This document shows, one piece after another, positions 1 to 8,568 of a stretch of DNA of 64,000 nucleotides. Within the stretch, counting starts at the first letter, position 1. Each line of letters starts with the position of its first letter. This DNA comes from Syntrophomonas palmitatica JCM 14374 (lineage in GTDB: Bacteria > Bacillota > Syntrophomonadia > Syntrophomonadales > Syntrophomonadaceae), in the NCBI RefSeq assembly GCF_001311885.1, contig NZ_BBCE01000011.1, forward strand, positions 1 to 64,000, read 5' to 3'. The notes below the pieces were generated by a model. It did no database searches and was not told the origin of the DNA. It was given only the letters and a program-made list of their open reading frames with translations. A program made the translations under genes and the position numbers.

Positions 1-1134
1 GTTATTAATGCTCATATACAGAAAATAATCGGTTAGATATTGAAAATGTTGGCTGCGAATTTCATCTTCGTCAAAACTAGCGGGTTTGGAGTTAATCTCC
101 AGTATTGCTATCTGTCCAGCTTTATTAACAGCAACATCCAAAGAAAGTATTCCAAGCTGCAAATTCAGCTCTTTCTCCAGGGTTTGAGCTGCATAAATTA
201 ATGTTGTTTTTAAATAGTTATCAAACATAGTAAACTCTTCTTTATTCCATCTAAATACCTTGTACATAGTGTCTTTATATGAGGCTGCCTGGCCTCCATT
301 AGGTATATGAGTTACGAAATGGTTGCGAGCCGCTATTCTTATGCCGCTCCGGTGAAAACCCATTCACCCTGCCCATTTTTTGTACCTGGCAGCGGATATC
401 AAAAACCCGATCATCATCCCTGGCCATATCTATACCCTCTTGAATCAGATAATGGCCCGGTCTGACTTTCAAAGCCATTAAATGCGGAAACAAAGCTTCA
501 GATGATTTTACGTATCTCCAGGTCCGGTTTTTGCCTTCCGCACGTGCATAAAGGAATCCACTATGGCTTTTTACTACCTTAACTATACCTACGCCTTTAC
601 TGCCTGATCGTGGTTTCAAAAAAACTTCATCATACTTATTTATGAACTTACGCAGGCTTTCTTTAGTAAATAAAGCGCTTTCCGGCATGTTTATAGGATG
701 ATTTTCACTCTTACTTAGAGCTTGATATACTTCCCATTTATCCAGGTAGCGGGTGTTAAATAATTTAACTCTATTGTCATTGATAAACTGCTGCAATATA
801 TGCGATACCAATTGCTGTTTTTCTATTCCCCGGTACATTACCCGGTTGTAAACGATATCGGGGAAAGGATAAATGCTGCGAACCCAACTGCGCGTTCCCG
901 TGGGCGTGAACCCTGTAATGCGCCGCTTTTTCAAATCTACATCTTCGGGATAAAAGAAAAATAGTAGAATTCCTTTAGCATGAGCATGGGATGTAAGTTC
1001 TCTGAATATCCGGCTTTTTTGCCGCTTGGTATACCGTGGTTGATATGTTTACCGGTGGTCATTATTCCCACCTGGGGAAAGGAAAGCTTTGGAGGTGAAG
1101 GCACTTCTTCAATAGCGGGATCATTATATGGCAT
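1..1134 (-). CDS. YheC/YheD-family ATP-grasp protein, C-terminus off window, frameshifted
   Basis: Third YheC/YheD-type gene in the window; Bacillus homologues are spore-associated ATP-grasp proteins of unknown reaction. The N-terminus (IMTTGKHINHGIPSGKK) lacks the roughly 100-residue leading domain of its paralogues, as in short YheC. The reading frame breaks three times. One base restored in the A-run at 1015-1020 (+strand T), in the A-run near 376-381, and in the T-run near 350-353 gives a continuous product with FYPEDVD, PDIVYNR, FLKPRSGSKGVGI (ATP-grasp) and LEINSKP (metal-binding end). It then reads in frame to base 1 and off the window. All three breaks are single-base losses in homopolymers, so I favour sequence error over a real pseudogene. 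Confidence 0.8.
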
Positions 1135-1214
1135 TTGCAGACTCCTTTTGAACCTTATTTAATGCCATAATATGAGTAAATGTATTAGCACGTGTCAGTA
1201 AAAATAAAAAGCAA

Positions 1215-1271
1215 CAGTGGGACGTTCTTTTCTCTTCCCGCATAGCAGAAACCAAAAAGAACGTCCCACTG
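1215..1271. repeat. 17-bp inverted repeat, REP-like palindrome
   Basis: Perfect 17-bp arms (1215-1231 and 1255-1271; left arm CAGTGGGACGTTCTTTT) separated by a 23-base loop, lying between the YheC-like gene and the GTPase stop. The GGGACG-TTCT core is shared with the larger palindrome at 43171-43240. It could also end transcription from the GTPase gene, but there is no strong T tract. Confidence 0.7.
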
Positions 1272-1294
1272 CTTCGCCTGTAGCTGCTTACTAA

Positions 1295-2362
1295 TTAAAC
1301 ATTGAATCTAAAGTGAACGATATCCCCGTCTTTTACTGTATATTCCTTACCTTCAAGTCTAAACAGGCCCTTTTCCTTAACTGCAGTCATAGAACCCAAT
1401 TCTTTAAGATCCTTGTATTCAACCACTTCAGCTCTTATAAAACCTCTTTCTATGTCTGAATGTATCTTGCCAGCAGCCCGGCGGGCAATGGCGCCTTTCT
1501 CAACCGTCCAGGCTTTTACCTCATCTTCACCTACGGTAAAGAAGGAAATCAATCCTAAGCGTTCATACATGGACCGGCTGATTTTTATTATCCCTGCTTC
1601 GTCTATGTTCATATCCTCAAGGAACAGTTGTTTTTCTTCTTCATCTAATTCAGCAATCTCTCTTTCGATAGCCGCAGACATTTCAATCACCGGAAGATTG
1701 CGTTGTTTACAATATGATAAGACTTCATCTCTTTGCGGAAAATCGTGACTGTGCATGTGTTCCTCAGACATATTGAGGCACACCAAAACAGGCTTTATGG
1801 TTAGGAATTGATAACTGAGCAGCAGTTCTTTTTGTTTATCATTCAGCTCAACACTGGATAAGGGTTTTTCATCTTCCAGGGCTGCCTGCAGTCTTTCCAG
1901 AACCTCCAATTCTTCCTGCATCTGATTTTTCTTTTTATTTCCGTTAATCCTTTCAATTCTTCTTTCAATCAAATCCAAATCGGATAATAATAATTCATAG
2001 TTTATCGTTTCAATACTTTTAATAGGGTTGATACTGTCACCAAATATGGGCACGCTGGGATTATCAAATACCCTTATTACCATAAGCAAAGCATCAGCCC
2101 GGCGTACGTTATCCAGAAATACTGATGAACTGCGTTCAGCTCCGGGGGATAGGCCGGGAATGTCCACTACTTCCATCTGGGCATAAGTAGTCTTTTTAGG
2201 TTTATACATTTTAGATAGATAATCAATGCGTTCATCAGGAATGCGCGCCATGGCTGTATTAGCTTTGCCGCCTCCTGCATGAGCCTTTGAAGCGCCTTCT
2301 GTCAGCAACTCAAATATAGTGGTTTTACCCACCATAGGCATACCTATTATTCCCAGCTGCAA
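1295..2362 (-). CDS. YchF/OLA1-type P-loop NTPase with TGS-like C-terminal domain
   Basis: A 355-residue protein when begun at the TTG at 2362, which follows AAAGGAATGGG at good spacing and puts the P-loop at the N-terminus as in the family; an upstream in-frame TTG at 2401 lacks a ribosome site. The G1 motif reads GMPMVGKT (residues 7-14), the switch II region is DIPGL (67-71), and NMSE occupies the G4 place where YchF proteins carry NxxE instead of NKxD. The tail (GKEYTVKDGDIVHFRFN) matches the YchF TGS-like domain. YchF proteins bind ribosomes and hydrolyse ATP. The G1 motif differs from the usual GLPNVGKST, so this may be a paralogue rather than the housekeeping copy. Confidence 0.85.
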   Translation of the reverse strand: MQLGIIGMPMVGKTTIFELLTEGASKAHAGGGKANTAMARIPDERIDYLSKMYKPKKTTYAQMEVVDIPGLSPGAERSSSVFLDNVRRADALLMVIRVFDNPSVPIFGDSINPIKSIETINYELLLSDLDLIERRIERINGNKKKNQMQEELEVLERLQAALEDEKPLSSVELNDKQKELLLSYQFLTIKPVLVCLNMSEEHMHSHDFPQRDEVLSYCKQRNLPVIEMSAAIEREIAELDEEEKQLFLEDMNIDEAGIIKISRSMYERLGLISFFTVGEDEVKAWTVEKGAIARRAAGKIHSDIERGFIRAEVVEYKDLKELGSMTAVKEKGLFRLEGKEYTVKDGDIVHFRFNV

Positions 2363-2468
2363 AATTATCCCATTCCTTTCTTTATAATTGACTATAGGCA
2401 AGATACGTTAGTTAACATAATCTTTATTATTGATAACCTTAATATCGTATTTCAAAAAACCACTGACT

Positions 2469-2487
2469 ATCTGTGTAAATCTGTGGC
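2469..2487. repeat. Dispersed intergenic repeat (ATCTGTGTAAATCTGTG type)
   Basis: ATCTGTGTAAATCTGTGGC between two minus-strand genes. Related copies are at 16966-16987 and 44111-44130, with degenerate or inverted relatives near 16795, 43127 and 47042. Confidence 0.55.
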
Positions 2488-2500
2488 TATTTCCTTATCT

Positions 2501-2779
2501 TCACTTCAAATGAATCTCAGATAAAGCCAGAATCATGAAAATTCCTGTTACCGCTATACCTATGACCAATAGTATATGTGCACCGGTAGCGCTGAATTGA
2601 AACAACCGTCCTGCGTTCCCCATATTAAAGAAAAATAGTGCCACAGCCAGAACCAGCAGCAAAACAGTAAAGGGCGGCGCGCCCGAACCAGGAAAAAATA
2701 CGGCCAGATACAGGGCAAAGATAGTCAGGAAGGCCAGGTTCAGCCGGTAAATGATGCGGTAGAAATCATCTTCGTACAT
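2501..2779 (-). CDS. Small membrane protein, unrecognised
   Basis: 92 residues with about three predicted membrane segments (near 12-30, 37-52 and 68-86) and a short charged start. The ATG at 2779 follows AAGGGGGAGAAT, a strong ribosome site that lies inside the end of the upstream gene, so the two are translationally coupled. No family recognised. Because the overlap is 40 bases and the site is a G-run, one added G would fuse the two frames; whether they are one protein cannot be settled here. Confidence 0.6.
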   Translation of the reverse strand: MYEDDFYRIIYRLNLAFLTIFALYLAVFFPGSGAPPFTVLLLVLAVALFFFNMGNAGRLFQFSATGAHILLVIGIAVTGIFMILALSEIHLK

Positions 2780-3342
2780 ATTCTCCCCCTTAATTTCGGG
2801 TCCATTTTATCCATATTCAATAATTTAACCTCTTTGCCCGATTTATTTGATATCATATCAAGCATCTTCTGGTAGTCATCTTTCTTGGGGGTTAGTCCAT
2901 AAAACCCTTTACTGCTCTTAACATAAATAAATCCCTGCCAGGGATTCGCAGCGTACATTCTAATTGAACCAACGCCTTTGGCCATATAAAGTCCTACCAT
3001 ATAACCCGGCCAACTGGCTCCGAAAATGGAATATAGATTGCTCTGACCCTGAACATCAATTAGCTCTTCTATATCGTTCCAAGGAATATTTATTTTTCTA
3101 ATTCCCCAATTTATATGCAGCCCGTCATCATCGATGCGGTATCCCATGTTTAGGGAGCTTAAAAAGATATAACCGAAAATTAACAGGAACAGATAGGCGG
3201 GGATTAAGAGCATAAGTTTTAGAGTGTGAAACTGAGCGTCTTGCAGTGAGAAATTGATTCCCCAGAAGCTAAATCCAAAGATCAGCGCCCCCCCAATTAA
3301 AGCAGTAAGGATTCCGCGTGTTTTTTCTAATTTAAATTCCAT
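2740..3342 (-). CDS. Membrane-anchored bacterial PH-like domain protein
   Basis: 200 residues. Two N-terminal membrane segments (about 10-30 and 39-62) are followed by a beta-rich domain (MGYRIDDDGLHINWG, then NIPWNDIEELI, then a GFYGLTPKK stretch) that looks like the bacterial PH domain fold. Function unknown; such proteins sit in the membrane with the PH-like domain exposed. It lies just downstream of hbd on the same strand with 21 bases between them. Its C-terminus overlaps the start of the next gene by 40 bases. Confidence 0.6.
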   Translation of the reverse strand: MEFKLEKTRGILTALIGGALIFGFSFWGINFSLQDAQFHTLKLMLLIPAYLFLLIFGYIFLSSLNMGYRIDDDGLHINWGIRKINIPWNDIEELIDVQGQSNLYSIFGASWPGYMVGLYMAKGVGSIRMYAANPWQGFIYVKSSKGFYGLTPKKDDYQKMLDMISNKSGKEVKLLNMDKMDPKLRGRICTKMISTASFTG

Positions 3343-3363
3343 TCTTATACTCCCCCCAAATTA

Positions 3364-4215
3364 TTAATAATTATATTCATAGAAACCGCGCCCGCTCTTT
3401 TTGCCAAAATACCCGGCACGAATCATGGTGGTAAACAGCGGGTGGGGACGATACTTAGAATCTCTGAATTCGCTGCAGAACACATCTATAATGGAATATA
3501 GGGTATCCAATCCGAAAAAATCTGCTATTTCCAGAGGTCCATATTTCATGCCGGCTCCCAATTTCATTGCCATATCAATATCATCGCGGCCGGCCATTCC
3601 ATCACCCAGGACATGGATAGCTTCATTTATATAACACATTAAAATGCGGTTTACTATAAAACCCGGGCTTTCTCTTTTTACTACCACGCTTTGTTTGCTC
3701 ATGCGATCGGCAAATTCGCTGGCTAATTCGAGAGTATTATCCGAAGTGTCCATACCTTTAACCAGTTCTACCAGTCGAGTTGACGGAACGGGATAAAAGA
3801 AATGCATGCCGATAACCTTGTCACGCCGATGGGTAGCGGCGGCTATTTCACTTATTGACAATGATGAAGTGTTGGTAGCCAGGATGGTATGTGACGGACA
3901 TATACTGTCTAATTCGGCAAATATTTGCCTCTTAACCGCCATGTTTTCTACCACCGCTTCCAGAACTAAATCTACCTCTCTTACTTCGGCCAGATCTGTA
4001 GTTCCATGAATACGCCCCAGAATGCGATTCTTTTCATCTTGTTCTATGACCCCGTTTTGAACAGATTTTTCAAGACTTGCATCTATGGAGTCCAGGCCAT
4101 CTTTAACCAGGCTCATCTGCAGGTCGCGCAGTATAACCAGGTATCCTGCCTGAGCTGCTTCCTGGGCAATCCCTGCACCCATAATCCCTGCTCCCAGAAC
4201 TGCAATCTTCTCCAC
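3364..4215 (-). CDS. hbd: 3-hydroxybutyryl-CoA (3-hydroxyacyl-CoA) dehydrogenase
   Basis: Interconverts 3-hydroxyacyl-CoA and 3-oxoacyl-CoA with NAD(H) in beta-oxidation or butyrate metabolism; soluble. Started at the GTG at 4215 (AAGGGG ahead of it), the product is 283 residues, the normal family length, and opens with the Rossmann motif GAGIMGAGIAQ at 8-18. NTSSLSI, MHFFYPVP (the catalytic His region; most homologues have N for Y) and SPGFIVNR follow, with the helical dimerisation domain (GAGMKYGPLEIADFFGLD) at the end. The next gene upstream, a sigma-54 activator, ends within 25 bases, suggesting co-transcription. Confidence 0.93.
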   Translation of the reverse strand: MEKIAVLGAGIMGAGIAQEAAQAGYLVILRDLQMSLVKDGLDSIDASLEKSVQNGVIEQDEKNRILGRIHGTTDLAEVREVDLVLEAVVENMAVKRQIFAELDSICPSHTILATNTSSLSISEIAAATHRRDKVIGMHFFYPVPSTRLVELVKGMDTSDNTLELASEFADRMSKQSVVVKRESPGFIVNRILMCYINEAIHVLGDGMAGRDDIDMAMKLGAGMKYGPLEIADFFGLDTLYSIIDVFCSEFRDSKYRPHPLFTTMIRAGYFGKKSGRGFYEYNY

Positions 4216-4235
4216 AATCAATCCCCTTCCCGGAC

Positions 4236-5870
4236 TCAATTAATCTGGTGCTTGCTAAGTTTTTTGTATAATAGTGAACGGTGTATTTTAAGCAGACGAG
4301 CAGCCTCGTTACGGTTGCCATTTGAGCGTTCCAATGCCTCTATTATGGCGCTTTTTTCGGCCATAGAGACCATTTCCGCCAAACTGACATTCTCAAAACC
4401 ACTATGGGTGCTTTCCATGATATTATCCCGAACTGATATACTATTGTACAATGACAAGTGTTCCGCCTTAATAATACCCATATCCTCTCCCAGGAAGTTG
4501 ATAGCTCGTTCTAATATGTTTTCCAGTTCCCGCACGTTCCCGGGAAAATTGTAATTTATCAGTAATCGCCTGGCTTCATCGCTGATACCCCCTACCCTGA
4601 TACCCAATCTGGACGATATTTTTTCAATAAGGTAATCAGTCATATAGGCTATATCTTCTTTGCGTTCTCTCAGCGGCGGCGTGTTTATGGTCACTACATT
4701 CAAACGGTAGTAAAGGTCCTCTCTGAATTTACCCCTTTTGACCAGTTCCATCAAGTCCTGGTTGGTCGCGGCGATAACCCTTACATCAACTTTGATGGTT
4801 TTGGTTCCGCCCAGCCGTTCGAATTCAAACTCTTGCAATACTCTGAGCAGTTTAGCCTGAACATTCATGTGCAGGTCGCCTACTTCATCGAGAAATATGG
4901 AGCCGCCGTCAGCAAGTTCAAATTTTCCTGGTTTTCCGGCTTTATCAGCTCCTGTAAAAGCCCCTTCGCAATAACCAAAAAGTTCGGATTCTATTAGGGA
5001 TTCGGGAATAGCAGCGCAGTTTACTTTAATCAAAGGTTCCTTACAGCGGGGACTGGCATTATGAATAGCATGGGCCAGCAATTCCTTTCCGGTGCCGCTT
5101 TCGCCTTGAATCAGAACCGTGGAGGAGGTTTTGGCCGCCCGAGAAGCGGTATTTCTCAGCTGTTTCATCTGAGGCGACATGCCGATAATCTCGTTAAAGG
5201 TGTATTTACTGTCGCGGATAGTCTCTAATTCAGTGCGGTAGTATTCAATTCTCTTTTGAGCTATACCAAGCTGACGCGAAACTTCCTGAGCGCGGCGCGC
5301 GTCTGATAAAAGTTCACGCCCCAGGTTCTCCATCAAGGGTACGGTTTCTATGACATGTTTGCCCAGGATGATTTCAATTTCATCACCTAATATTTCATGT
5401 GCTGTTTTACTGACAGAAGAAATGTAACCCTTTTCGTCAATACCAATCATTGCGTTGCCGCGGCTGTCGAAGTTATATACTCCGTACAGCTTGTAGCATT
5501 CCTTGGACAGGGCGTTCAATAAGTCGGTGGCCAGAACCAATCCGATTAAAACCCCCTCATCGTTAATAACCGGATAATGATGGTAACCGGTATCAACAAA
5601 AAGCTTTATAGCTTCGGAAAGATCACGGTCAGGTTCAATGGTTACGATATTAGTCTGCATTAATTCTCCTACCGGTGTACTAAACAGATGCTGTTTTAGC
5701 AGGGCTCTGATAAGATGGGGCCGGGTAAATAAACCCCGTAATATTCTATTATCATCCACCACTGGAGCTCCGTAGAGTCTATGCTTTTCAATAAGGTAAC
5801 AAACCCGCTGCAGGCTGTCATTAATATTAAACGCGCACACATCCCGCCGCATAATTTCACTGACGATCAT
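4236..5870 (-). CDS. Sigma-54-dependent activator with CBS pair, PAS-like domain and Fis-type HTH
   Basis: 544 residues from the ATG at 5870 (GGGAAGG nine bases upstream). In order: a CBS pair (1-125; SEIMRRDVCAFNINDSL, then GELMQTNIVTI), a PAS-like segment (about 130-185), a coiled linker, an AAA+ domain with Walker A GESGTGKE, the sigma-54 contact loop GAFTGA and Walker B LDEVGD, and a Fis-type helix-turn-helix (NRNEAARLLKIHRSLLYKKL). CBS pairs often bind adenine nucleotides, so energy charge or an adenylated cofactor may be the signal; that is inference. It lies between pfkA and hbd on the same strand. Its domain plan resembles the activator at 32210-34306, which has two PAS domains. Confidence 0.93.
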   Translation of the reverse strand: MIVSEIMRRDVCAFNINDSLQRVCYLIEKHRLYGAPVVDDNRILRGLFTRPHLIRALLKQHLFSTPVGELMQTNIVTIEPDRDLSEAIKLFVDTGYHHYPVINDEGVLIGLVLATDLLNALSKECYKLYGVYNFDSRGNAMIGIDEKGYISSVSKTAHEILGDEIEIILGKHVIETVPLMENLGRELLSDARRAQEVSRQLGIAQKRIEYYRTELETIRDSKYTFNEIIGMSPQMKQLRNTASRAAKTSSTVLIQGESGTGKELLAHAIHNASPRCKEPLIKVNCAAIPESLIESELFGYCEGAFTGADKAGKPGKFELADGGSIFLDEVGDLHMNVQAKLLRVLQEFEFERLGGTKTIKVDVRVIAATNQDLMELVKRGKFREDLYYRLNVVTINTPPLRERKEDIAYMTDYLIEKISSRLGIRVGGISDEARRLLINYNFPGNVRELENILERAINFLGEDMGIIKAEHLSLYNSISVRDNIMESTHSGFENVSLAEMVSMAEKSAIIEALERSNGNRNEAARLLKIHRSLLYKKLSKHQIN

Positions 5871-5924
5871 AAAAACCAACCTTCCCTACTTGACCCAAAA
5901 TACCCATTAAAACTTTATTCTATT

Positions 5925-7022
5925 TTATCTGTCGCCAAAACTTACTCCCACAGACCTGGCTACTCTAATCATGGAACCATTAGGGTCTACTTTGCGCAGG
6001 TCTTTTATGGCCTCCACAATAGGTACGTTTATTATTTCGTTGCCGCGCAGGCTTACCATAGTGCCATATTTTCCTGCCATGAGAGCATCCACTGCCGCTA
6101 CTCCATAGCGAGTAGCCAGTATCCGGTCATAAGGAATTGGTGAACCGCCTCGCTGCAGATGTCCCAGCACCGTTACCCTAATCTCAATTTGACTTAACCG
6201 GCCGCCGATCTCTTCGGCTACTTTTTGTCCTATACCTCCCAAACGAATTGGGTCATGACTGGTAGGCACCAGGTTTTGTACCACCATTTCACCATTTTCA
6301 GGCGCTGCCCCTTCAGCAACTACTATAATACTGAACTTTTTACCCTGGCGGTATCTTTGGGTAATCTTTGCCACCACCGCATCAATGTTATAGGGTATTT
6401 CTGGTATTAATATGACATCGGCGCTCCCTGATAAACCGGCATGTAAAGCTATCCAACCGGCATAACGTCCCATTACTTCGAGGATCATAACCCGGTGATG
6501 GGACTCGGCTGTGGTGTGAAGTTTGTCCAGGGCATCGGAAGCGGTATCTACAGCGGTATTAAAACCAAAAGTAACATCTGTAGCCGCCAGATCATTATCT
6601 ATTGTTTTAGGCACTCCTACGACTTTTACCCCTTTTTGTGCAAACTGATTGGCAATGTGCAGACTGCCGTCACCGCCTATTACGATTAATCCATCCAAAC
6701 CAAGATTCCTCATATTATTCATGGCGCGTTCTGATTGATCGCTGGACTGGGGCTGTCCGGCTATATCGGTATAATAGTTGAACGGGTTGTCGCGGTTGGT
6801 TGTACCCAATATAGTGCCGCCGATGTGACTTATACCGGAAACCCGCCGCAGGTCAAGCTGTATATAGTTGTCTTCCACCAGGCCTTTGAAGCCATCAAGA
6901 AATCCAATTACCTCCAGTCCGTAATTTAAAATAGCCGATTTTGTTACTGCTCTGATTACCGAGTTAAGACCGGGACAATCACCGCCTCCGGTTATCAGTC
7001 CAATTTGATTTATTTCCTTCAT
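5925..7022 (-). CDS. pfkA: 6-phosphofructokinase (phosphofructokinase family)
   Basis: Phosphorylates fructose 6-phosphate to the 1,6-bisphosphate in glycolysis. 365 residues, longer than the roughly 320 of the Bacillus enzyme. Motifs: GGGDCPGLN near the N-terminus, GGDGS at the phosphoryl-donor site, PKTIDND at the catalytic loop and MGRYAGW. Donor choice tracks two positions: Gly in GGDGS favours ATP, while Lys in PKTIDND is found in PPi enzymes and in some ATP enzymes (Streptomyces type). The mixed Gly/Lys pair makes ATP likely but not certain. The start follows GGAGGT at normal spacing. Confidence 0.92.
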   Translation of the reverse strand: MKEINQIGLITGGGDCPGLNSVIRAVTKSAILNYGLEVIGFLDGFKGLVEDNYIQLDLRRVSGISHIGGTILGTTNRDNPFNYYTDIAGQPQSSDQSERAMNNMRNLGLDGLIVIGGDGSLHIANQFAQKGVKVVGVPKTIDNDLAATDVTFGFNTAVDTASDALDKLHTTAESHHRVMILEVMGRYAGWIALHAGLSGSADVILIPEIPYNIDAVVAKITQRYRQGKKFSIIVVAEGAAPENGEMVVQNLVPTSHDPIRLGGIGQKVAEEIGGRLSQIEIRVTVLGHLQRGGSPIPYDRILATRYGVAAVDALMAGKYGTMVSLRGNEIINVPIVEAIKDLRKVDPNGSMIRVARSVGVSFGDR

Positions 7023-7088
7023 CTATCTTACCTCCGTGATCATTTAATCAGCCATTTATAATATTATTTACATACCAGCGCGAAATAA

Positions 7089-7110
7089 CAAGGTGGGATT
7101 CCCCACCTTG
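7089..7110 (-). terminator. Stem-loop after the yheD-yheC pair
   Basis: Perfect 9-bp stem CAAGGTGGG/CCCACCTTG with a 4-base loop between the yheC-like stop (7190) and the pfkA start (7022). On the minus strand it is followed by TTATTTC, a weak T tract, so it probably ends yheD-yheC transcription before pfkA. Confidence 0.6.
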
Positions 7111-7189
7111 CAATACATATATTTATTTTCGGCATATGCTTCCGTATTCCTGCAAACTTGTAATGTATGGCTTACTATCTGCGGCTGTT

Positions 7190-8527
7190 TCAAAACCCCG
7201 CCAGGAAGACGCCATATTCGAGAGGACGTTTAAAGGTATTACGCATAACCCCGCGTGAAAACTCCGTTTCGGTTGTTTTGCGCGGTTTGGAGTTTACTTC
7301 AATTAAATAGGGGTTTCCGTTTTTATCGATGCCAATATCCAGTCCCAGTTCACCGAATATACTGCCGCTGGTTTTCTCCAGGGTCGTGGCTACCATGTGA
7401 CATAGGTTCTTAATCAAGTGATTTTTTTCTTCAATAATATCTTTGCGTTGATACAAGTAGCGAAAAACCCTTTTGCTGGTTTCCGCCCTGCCGCCGCTAT
7501 ACAGATTTGAAATGCTGCTGCCTACAGGCGCTACCCGCACAAATTTCTTGCTGATTTGCCATTCACCTTTGCCGTCTTTTTGATATATGATGCGCAGGTC
7601 AAAGGGAGACCCACGATAAGTAGCCAGATTAAGTCCCTGCTGTACAATATAGGGTTTGTCTGCTCTTTGTTTCCTGGTTTTCTTCATAAAGTCTGCCGCA
7701 TTGTCTGCCTGGCTTCTAAAACGTTTCTTTAGATGCAGCACATAATGCACACTTTTGTTTTCACCCAGGCTGGCCTTATATATTCCTAAACCCAGACTGC
7801 CGTTGCTAGGTTTTATAAAAACGCTTTTGTACTTATGAAGCATGTCATCTAAATTATCCGTTGTCAGCTCTCTGGTTTCAGGCAAATAATCGTGCAAGCG
7901 AATATTACTGTTCAGCATCTGATGCACCTTCCACTTGTTCAAGAAGTAAGGATTGAAATATTTCAAATGCGGCAGGGCGCATAGTTTTTGTTTGGTGCTT
8001 TTTATCCGGTTTTTGGCCTCGCTGACTCTGGTGGATACCCGGTCATAGACTACATCAGGCAAAGGATAGACAGCAGATACCCATACTCCGCGGTCAGGAC
8101 TGGTTTGTTTATATACATAGCCACGGGTGGTAAGGTTAGACCAGTTTATCCCGTCGGGTGTGAATATATACACCTGTCCGGGCATGGTTTTGCCGGTATT
8201 GCTGAGAAATATTATATCGGCCTGAACGCTTGTAGGATCGAATTCCTCCCGATTAGGAACAAAGGTAGACAAAATGCCTATGGTAGGTCCAAGATGGATG
8301 TGCTGGTGGTAGTGATCATAACGAATTTTTAATGTCTTGCCTTTTTTTATATACAGGGCTTCAGCCAGTTCAGGTGATACTATATATAAACTCTTCTCCA
8401 TATCATGGATTAGCAGCTGAGTATTTACTATTACGCTGCCAACCCTCACGTGTATATATCTTTCGTATGGTAAACCTAGTTTTTGGGCCAGAGCACTGGA
8501 TACCGATATCTTTCCGATAGTTTCCAT
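7190..8527 (-). CDS. YheC/YheD-family ATP-grasp protein
   Basis: 445 residues. An N-terminal domain (1-105) of the kind seen in YheD precedes GPTIGILSTF, then VYIFTPDGINW, PDVVYDR and the ATP-grasp core FIKPSNGSLGLGI with DLRIIYQKDGKGEW and the metal-binding end LGLDIGIDKNG...LIEVNSKP. The family is linked to endospores in Bacillus (YheC, YheD); the ATP-dependent ligation it performs is unknown. It follows the paralogue at 8569-9936 by about 40 bases and has a GAGGTG ribosome site, so the two form an operon. The reading frame is intact, unlike the third copy at the left edge. Confidence 0.88.
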   Translation of the reverse strand: METIGKISVSSALAQKLGLPYERYIHVRVGSVIVNTQLLIHDMEKSLYIVSPELAEALYIKKGKTLKIRYDHYHQHIHLGPTIGILSTFVPNREEFDPTSVQADIIFLSNTGKTMPGQVYIFTPDGINWSNLTTRGYVYKQTSPDRGVWVSAVYPLPDVVYDRVSTRVSEAKNRIKSTKQKLCALPHLKYFNPYFLNKWKVHQMLNSNIRLHDYLPETRELTTDNLDDMLHKYKSVFIKPSNGSLGLGIYKASLGENKSVHYVLHLKKRFRSQADNAADFMKKTRKQRADKPYIVQQGLNLATYRGSPFDLRIIYQKDGKGEWQISKKFVRVAPVGSSISNLYSGGRAETSKRVFRYLYQRKDIIEEKNHLIKNLCHMVATTLEKTSGSIFGELGLDIGIDKNGNPYLIEVNSKPRKTTETEFSRGVMRNTFKRPLEYGVFLAGF

Positions 8528-8568
8528 TGAATAGCAACACCTCAGTTTAATTATTTATGACCGGATTA

